DNA from: Kumtagia sp963820075
GTDB lineage: Bacteria > Pseudomonadota > Alphaproteobacteria > Rhizobiales > Rhizobiaceae
Length of the DNA stretch: 64,000 bases
Direction: 5' to 3'
Assembly: GCA_963820075.1 (NCBI GenBank)
Contig: CAWFYS010000020.1
Span: 1-64,000, forward strand
The notes below the pieces were generated by a model. It did no database searches. It was not told where the DNA came from and worked only from the letters and a program-made list of their open reading frames with translations. Positions 61,273 to 64,000 of this stretch are shown here, in pieces (the stretch's first letter is position 1; each line of letters opens with the position of its first letter). Position numbers and translations under genes: made by a program.

Positions 61273-61827
61273 ATGAGAGTAAAGGACGCGGACATACTGA
61301 TCGTTCCAGGCTACACCAATTCCGGGCCGGACCATTGGCAGACGCGCTGGCAGGCGAAACTGTCGACGGCGCGCAGGGTCGAGCAGGCGGAATGGTCGAA
61401 GCCGGTGCGCGAGGACTGGACACGGGTTCTGGCGAACGCGGTGAACGAGGCCGAGCGGCCTGTCATTGTCGTCGCCCATTCGCTGGGCGTGCCGACCTTG
61501 ATCCATACGCTGCCGCTGCTCAGCAAGCCGATCGCCGGCGCCTTTCTCGTTGCGCCTCCCGATGTCGCCAATCCCGCGATCCGGCCGAAGCATCTGATGA
61601 CTTTCGGCCCCTATCCGCGCGATCCCCTGCCGTTCCCGTCCATCGTAGCGTCGAGCAGCAACGATTCGTTCTGTGCGCTGGAGGTCGCCGAGGACATTGC
61701 AGCCGCCTGGGGATCGCTGTTCATCCATGCCGGCGAAGCCGGCCACATCAACGCCGAGTCCGGCTACGGCCCGTGGCCGGAAGGCAGCATGGCCTTCGCC
61801 AATTTCATGACGCGGCTTAAGGCGTAA
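61273..61827 (+). CDS. RBBP9/YdeN family serine hydrolase (second of two)
   Basis: The protein has 184 aa. DADILIVPGYTNSGPDHWQT is the family start, nucleophile Ser in RPVIVVAHSLGVPTLIHTLP, Asp in ASSSNDSFCALEVAE and His in HAGEAGHINAESGYGPWPEG. It is paralogous to the protein at 58185, with which it shares the LPG/VPG..NSG.DHW and LW/WPxG regions. It lies 51 bp before an FAD oxidoreductase on the same strand. Confidence 0.9.
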   Translation: MRVKDADILIVPGYTNSGPDHWQTRWQAKLSTARRVEQAEWSKPVREDWTRVLANAVNEAERPVIVVAHSLGVPTLIHTLPLLSKPIAGAFLVAPPDVANPAIRPKHLMTFGPYPRDPLPFPSIVASSSNDSFCALEVAEDIAAAWGSLFIHAGEAGHINAESGYGPWPEGSMAFANFMTRLKA

Positions 61828-61878
61828 CTTTGCGCCCGCTGAGGATCGCCAACTGAGGATCGCCCGCTTGAGGATCGA

Positions 61879-62973
61879 ATGAGCAAACAGGTTCTCGTGA
61901 TCGGCGCCGGTATCGTCGGAGCCTCGCTGGCGTGGCATCTGACCAAGGCCGGCTGCGCGGTCACCATCATCGACGCCGACGCCGGCGGGGGCGTGGCGAC
62001 GCGCAACTCCTTCGCCTGGATCAATGCGAGTTGGGGAAATCCCGAGTTCTATTATCACTTCCGCAAACGTTCCATGGACGGCTGGCGCCGGCTGGAGCGC
62101 GAGGTCAAGGGCCTCTCCCCATACTGGTGCGGCAGTCTGATGTGGGATCTGCCGCCTGCCGAGCTGGCGGCCTACGCCGAAGAGCACGGGCGCTGGGGCT
62201 ACAGGATGCGCTGGGTCGACCAAGCCAAGGCGCTCCGCATCGAACCGAATCTCAAGGCGCCTCCCGAGCGGGCGCTGCAAATTTTCGAGGAAGGCATGGT
62301 CGAGCCGGCTGCCGCGGCGCGTGCCCTGCTGGCGGGCGCCATGGCCCAAGGCGCGCGCTTTCTGGAGTGGACCCGCGTTGCTTCGCTGTTGGAGCGAAAC
62401 GGCAGGGTAGCGGGCGTCACCACCGAGGCCGGCCAGTCGCTAAAGGCCGATGAAACGGTCGTCGCGGCCGGCGCTTACACGGCCCGCCTGCTGGAAACCG
62501 CGGGCGTCCATCTGGAGATAAGCGCGCCCGCCGGCCTGATCATGCACACGACCGTTGCGGAAAAGCGCCTGCTCAGAGGCCTCGTGATGGCTCCTGAGTT
62601 CCACATGCGCCAGACGCGCCAAGGCCGGATCATCGCGGCCACCGACTTCGCCGGCGGCGATCCGCAGGGCCGGGACGAGGAAATGGCGCGGGACCTTCTC
62701 GCCAGGCTGCGCGTCATGCTCGCGGGCGCCGAAAATCTGGAAGTTGACTTCGTGACAGTGGGGCGCCGCCCGACACCGGCGGACGGGTTTCCCGCCATCG
62801 GCCGCGTTCGCGACGGTCTCTACGTCGCCGTCCTGCACTCAGGCGTAACATTGGCGCCGCTCGTCGGCGAATTGGCCGCGCGCGAAATCGCCATTGGCGA
62901 ACGCGATCGCGACCTCGCGCCTTACGATCCCGGCCGCGCGGCGCTGGCAAAGGGATCGGCGTCAGGCGATTAA
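61879..62973 (+). CDS. FAD-dependent oxidoreductase (DAO family)
   Basis: The protein has 364 aa. The FAD-binding start VLVIGAGIVGASLAWHLTKA is followed by VTIIDADAGGGVATRNSFAW and the C-terminal TVGRRPTPADGFPAIGRVRD, YVAVLHSGVTLAPLVGELAA. It is a glycine/D-amino-acid oxidase-type enzyme that oxidises a secondary or primary amine; the substrate is unknown. The leader has three TGAGGATCG copies, the last giving the ribosome site. The TAA stop is the left end of repeat R1 copy 5. Confidence 0.9.
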   Translation: MSKQVLVIGAGIVGASLAWHLTKAGCAVTIIDADAGGGVATRNSFAWINASWGNPEFYYHFRKRSMDGWRRLEREVKGLSPYWCGSLMWDLPPAELAAYAEEHGRWGYRMRWVDQAKALRIEPNLKAPPERALQIFEEGMVEPAAAARALLAGAMAQGARFLEWTRVASLLERNGRVAGVTTEAGQSLKADETVVAAGAYTARLLETAGVHLEISAPAGLIMHTTVAEKRLLRGLVMAPEFHMRQTRQGRIIAATDFAGGDPQGRDEEMARDLLARLRVMLAGAENLEVDFVTVGRRPTPADGFPAIGRVRDGLYVAVLHSGVTLAPLVGELAAREIAIGERDRDLAPYDPGRAALAKGSASGD

Positions 62974-63071
62974 GCAGGTTCCGGAAAAGTGTGTCACGGT
63001 TTTCCGACAGAAACCTGCGCCAAAGAGGCTAAGCAGGCGAAGCGTGGGCGAAGCCACGCAAGTCTGCTTAG
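62971..63071 (+). repeat. dispersed palindromic repeat R1, copy 5
   Basis: Located between convergent genes. It has TAAGCAGGTTCCGGAAAAGT, GTGTCACGGTTTTCCGACAG, a shortened GCGCCAAAGAGGC segment (six bases missing), the hairpin GCGTGGGCGAAGCCACGC and CTGCTTAG. TAA at 62971-62973 ends the oxidoreductase, and TTA at 63068-63070 is the stop of the aldolase on the minus strand. Confidence 0.92.
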
Positions 63072-63850
63072 CTATCGCGTCCCGCCATGGAGTCGCGGGC
63101 GCTGCCGATCAGCGCCTGCGCGCCGATCGCAATGCAGCGCTGTTCGTTGCCGATCGCAATGAAGCGATAGCCCATCTCGACGAAGCGGCCGCAGAAGGCC
63201 GGATCGAGGGCATAGATTCCGGCATGCTTGCCCGCCTGCCTGGCGCGCGCCGCTACCTGCCCGATTGTCTGCATCATGTCCTCGAGCGTCGCATTGACCG
63301 TCGCTCCATTGGTCCAGGCGATCGAGAAGTCGGAGGGCCCCAGAAATATCGCGTCTATGCCGGGCGTCGCCAGAATATCGTCAAGCACCGCCAGCGCGCC
63401 GCGGGTCTCGATCATGGCGAAGGAAACGACGCGGCCGTTCATCTCCTTCAGCCAGGTCGCCTGATCCTTGCCGCCCAGCCTGCCGAACGCGAAGGTCGGC
63501 CCCCAGGAACGTCCGCCGACCGGCGGATATTTCATGGACTCGCCAAAAAGGCGCGCGTCCTCGGCCGAATTCACCATGGGCGCGATCACCGCCTCGGCGC
63601 CGAAATCGAGCGCGCGGCTCGCCATGTCGAAGCGGCCTACCGGGATACGGACGACCGCATGCTTGTTGGCGTGAAGCAGCGCGGGAATGCAACGCAGCAC
63701 GCTGTCCTCATGATGGCCGCCATGCTGCATGTCGAGCGTAACGGCGTCGAAACCTTGGCTCGCGACGATCTCGATGGTCAGCGCGTCCGGTACGCCGGAC
63801 CACGCGGTCAGAATGACCTCGTCGGCGGCCAGCCTTTCCTGAAGGTTCAT
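63068..63850 (-). CDS. HpcH/HpaI family class II aldolase
   Basis: The protein has 260 aa and begins MNLQERLAADEVILTAWSGV. Conserved: VTLDMQHGGHHEDSVLRCIP, KHAVVRIPVGRFDMASRALD, FGAEAVIAPMVNSAEDARLF, metal-binding Glu in FAMIETRGALAVLDDILATP and Asp in DAIFLGPSDFSIAW. The family cleaves 4-hydroxy-2-oxo acids to pyruvate plus an aldehyde or works in reverse. Substrate unknown. Its stop codon lies in repeat R1 copy 5. Confidence 0.92.
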   Translation of the reverse strand: MNLQERLAADEVILTAWSGVPDALTIEIVASQGFDAVTLDMQHGGHHEDSVLRCIPALLHANKHAVVRIPVGRFDMASRALDFGAEAVIAPMVNSAEDARLFGESMKYPPVGGRSWGPTFAFGRLGGKDQATWLKEMNGRVVSFAMIETRGALAVLDDILATPGIDAIFLGPSDFSIAWTNGATVNATLEDMMQTIGQVAARARQAGKHAGIYALDPAFCGRFVEMGYRFIAIGNEQRCIAIGAQALIGSARDSMAGRDS

Positions 63851-63905
63851 TGCGCAGCCTTCCGCACTCAGCCCCGCCAGATTGGCCCGGAAGCCATCGG
63901 CAACG

Positions 63906-63936
63906 CAAAGAAAAACCGCCCGACAAAGCGAGCGGT
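63906..63936 (-). terminator. rho-independent terminator for a minus-strand gene entering from the right
   Basis: On the minus strand the hairpin is ACCGCTCG, six-base loop, CGGGCGGT (one G-U pair), followed by TTTTTCTTT. It lies 56 bp upstream of the aldolase start, so it most likely ends a gene located beyond 64000 rather than acting on the aldolase. Confidence 0.65.
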
Positions 63937-64000
63937 CGGATTGGGCCAGCGGGCTAGAGCATTTCCGGTGAATACTGAATCGCTCTGTTTCGCCGATGGC

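Noticed and set aside
10573..63071. Dispersed R1 copies considered as CRISPR or phage att sites
   Set aside because: Copies are tens of kilobases apart with no spacers, no cas genes and no integrase; the palindromic structure fits REP-like elements.
1..64000. tRNA, rRNA or plasmid origin genes
   Set aside because: No tRNA cloverleaf, rRNA segment, repABC or iteron set was recognised by reading; a tRNAscan or Infernal run would be decisive.

Overview
The window is GC-rich (about 62-65%) alphaproteobacterial chromosome. Several features point to Rhizobiales, most likely a Mesorhizobium/Phyllobacteriaceae-type organism: a map-radC pair, urtABCDE, a fixNOQP-type cbb3 oxidase cluster, Cox-type molybdenum-hydroxylase accessory genes, and three families of short dispersed palindromic repeats. 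The species cannot be fixed from the sequence alone.

Layout. (1) 1-1031 is a decayed edge: a frameshifted small gene, the tail of a transposase and a truncated methyltransferase. (2) 1051-12860, all on the minus strand, is a surface-polysaccharide locus. It has gmd and rmd (GDP-D-rhamnose), two single-domain GT4 glycosyltransferases, one protein with two GT4 domains, and three methyltransferases. A broken manC start lies upstream of gmd. (3) 13343-17807 holds a Crp-type regulator, a 39-aa exported Cys peptide, an unknown polytopic membrane protein (frameshifted) and a FadL-type porin. (4) 17932-28904 is a nitrogen-scavenging locus: a nucleoside-type ABC importer with a BMP-family binding protein, biuret hydrolase, a second cysteine hydrolase, an isopenicillin-N-synthase-like oxygenase, allophanate hydrolase, an AtzH/HpxZ-like protein and a divergent LysR regulator. 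Many of these genes overlap by ATGA. (5) 29079-35957 is a cbb3 oxidase cluster, ccoN-O-Q-P, a small membrane protein, a DUF2189 protein, then ccoI and ccoS. All protein motifs are kept, but about 14 single-base indels break the frames. (6) 35966-41556 is urtEDCBA, the urea ABC importer. (7) 41876-48367 is mostly housekeeping or unknown genes: map, radC, an aldo/keto reductase, DUF1993 and DUF1176 proteins. (8) 48499-53862 is a minus-strand maturation operon for a molybdenum hydroxylase: flavin reductase, MoxR ATPase, CoxE-like VWA protein, two XdhC-type proteins, and a molybdopterin-binding/MobA-like fusion carrying one in-frame TAG. (9) 54028-63850 has an ABC binding protein, a P1 peptidase, a small membrane protein, purB, two RBBP9-type hydrolases, a broken peptidoglycan-binding protein, a VOC protein, an FAD oxidoreductase and an HpcH/HpaI aldolase.

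How they work together. Regions 4 and 6 suggest acquisition of urea-like or heterocyclic nitrogen: import, opening to biuret or a related ureido compound, allophanate, then ammonia plus CO2, with separate high-affinity urea uptake. Region 2 suggests a D-rhamnose-containing, methyl-modified O-antigen or capsule.

Two window-wide points matter to a user. First, a roughly 100-bp repeat occurs five times, and in four of the five copies its ends supply the stop codon of a neighbouring gene. Second, single-base frameshifts are far too common for a normal genome and are concentrated in region 5. Most are extra bases, and each gene regains its expected length when the extra base is removed. Assembly or sequencing error should be excluded before these genes are called dead.
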